From Mongoliitalea daihaiensis (lineage in GTDB: Bacteria; Bacteroidota; Bacteroidia; Cytophagales; Cyclobacteriaceae): a stretch of 64,000 nt of DNA. This document shows, in pieces, positions 63,693 to 64,000 of the stretch. Under the pieces are notes generated by a model. It was not told the origin of the DNA. It searched no databases and worked only from the letters and a program-made list of their open reading frames with translations. The stretch covers positions 4,128,001 through 4,192,000 of the forward strand of contig NZ_CP063779.1 in the NCBI RefSeq assembly GCF_021596945.1, given 5' to 3'. Position 1 is the stretch's first letter, and every line of letters begins with the position of its first letter. A program made the position numbers and the translations under genes.

Positions 63693-64000
63693 ATGTCTAG
63701 AAAAATGAAAAATAAGATTGTTACCAATCTATTGATCGAACGAATCGCAGCGGAAGGAAAATGTGTGGGACACCATGAAGGAAAGGTTGTTTTTGTTCAA
63801 AATGTAGCTCCTGGGGATGTGGTGGATATACGTGTCACGAGAGGAAAAAGCTCATTCTTGGAAGGTGAAGCCATTCATTTTCACGAATATTCCAAAGATC
63901 GGGTAAATGCTTTTTGCAGCCATTTTGGAACCTGTGGTGGTTGTAAGTGGCAACATATCAATTATGACTTACAACAAACATATAAGAGACAACAAGTAGT
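63693..64000 (+). CDS. rlmD: 23S rRNA (uracil-5-)-methyltransferase RlmD (3' end beyond window)
   Basis: The visible 103 codons hold a TRAM domain (IAAEGKCVGHHEGKVVFVQ) and the Fe-S cysteine cluster CSHFGTCGGCKWQHI, both typical of RumA/RlmD, which methylates U1939 of 23S rRNA using SAM. Start ATG 63693 or 63705. The catalytic domain lies past the right edge. The Cys pattern distinguishes it from TrmA. Confidence 0.9.
   Translation, partial: MSRKMKNKIVTNLLIERIAAEGKCVGHHEGKVVFVQNVAPGDVVDIRVTRGKSSFLEGEAIHFHEYSKDRVNAFCSHFGTCGGCKWQHINYDLQQTYKRQQV

Overview
The window comes from a bacterium of the phylum Bacteroidota, most likely a Cytophagales member close to Cyclobacteriaceae (inference). The supporting genes are the gliding lipoprotein GldH directly after RicT, an IPExxxVDY-family protein next to pyruvate kinase, a prolipoprotein diacylglyceryl transferase (Lgt) with a large inserted domain, DUF2141, LytS/LytTR signalling, and -7 promoter elements of the TAnnTTTG type. 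Base composition is AT-rich. Apart from the giant repetitive surface protein and a few repeat-filled gaps, this is ordinary core chromosome. I see no rRNA, tRNA, CRISPR array, transposase or phage genes.

Layout. 1-6965 (-) is the N-terminal part of a giant secreted protein with PKD, SprB-type and many DUF11-like modules; it runs off the left edge, and its modules are duplicated almost exactly at DNA level. 7489-10912 (-) holds a rhodanese, a small membrane protein, a fatty acid hydroxylase and an MBL-rhodanese fusion (sulfur and lipid chemistry). 11056-13767 holds a methyltransferase, a universal stress protein and a lipase-like hydrolase. 14033-17645 holds menB and menE (menaquinone), DUF2141 and an ATP-grasp enzyme. 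18045-22691 holds a release-factor-like protein, rluF, an unknown gene, a Tat-exported aminotransferase and an AEC carrier. 22688-24491 holds a LexA-like HTH/S24 regulator, a small partner and a short SSB. 24633-26928 holds pfkA, a small membrane protein and miaA.

27111-30830 (+) is an orphan phosphorelay (REC-HPt and REC), a 92-aa protein, an MBL hydrolase and rqcH. 30827-32965 (-) is a LytS/LytTR system with a third gene. 33073-36556 (-) holds a triple-fasciclin lipoprotein, pyk and the IPExxxVDY protein. 36708-42000 (+) holds acpP-fabF-rnc, nadE and lgt, meeting yidD. 42265-49274 (+) encodes four envelope or secreted proteins: a BamA-like protein, a PorV/PorQ-like protein, an HhH-barrel fusion and a metzincin-like protease. 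49554-53100 (-) holds a serine hydrolase, a 44-aa DUF2256 protein, a lipoprotein, a MazG-like pyrophosphohydrolase and a mannose-1-phosphate guanylyltransferase. 53409-58839 (+) holds recQ, purD, ricT and gldH. 58820-63579 (-) holds a DUF4011-type helicase and an SDR. 63693-64000 (+) is the start of rlmD.

The most unusual signals are the near-identical in-frame 324-bp repeats in the giant gene; a family of degenerate heptanucleotide arrays (AGTGANN, GAATGNN, TCTTGNN, TCTCGNN) in several intergenic gaps, each AGTGANN array starting at a gene border; and convergent gene pairs whose 3' ends overlap, two of them sharing a palindromic stop. I found no clear new defence or mobile system. The nearest candidates are the orphan phosphorelay/RqcH operon and the stand-alone DUF4011 helicase.
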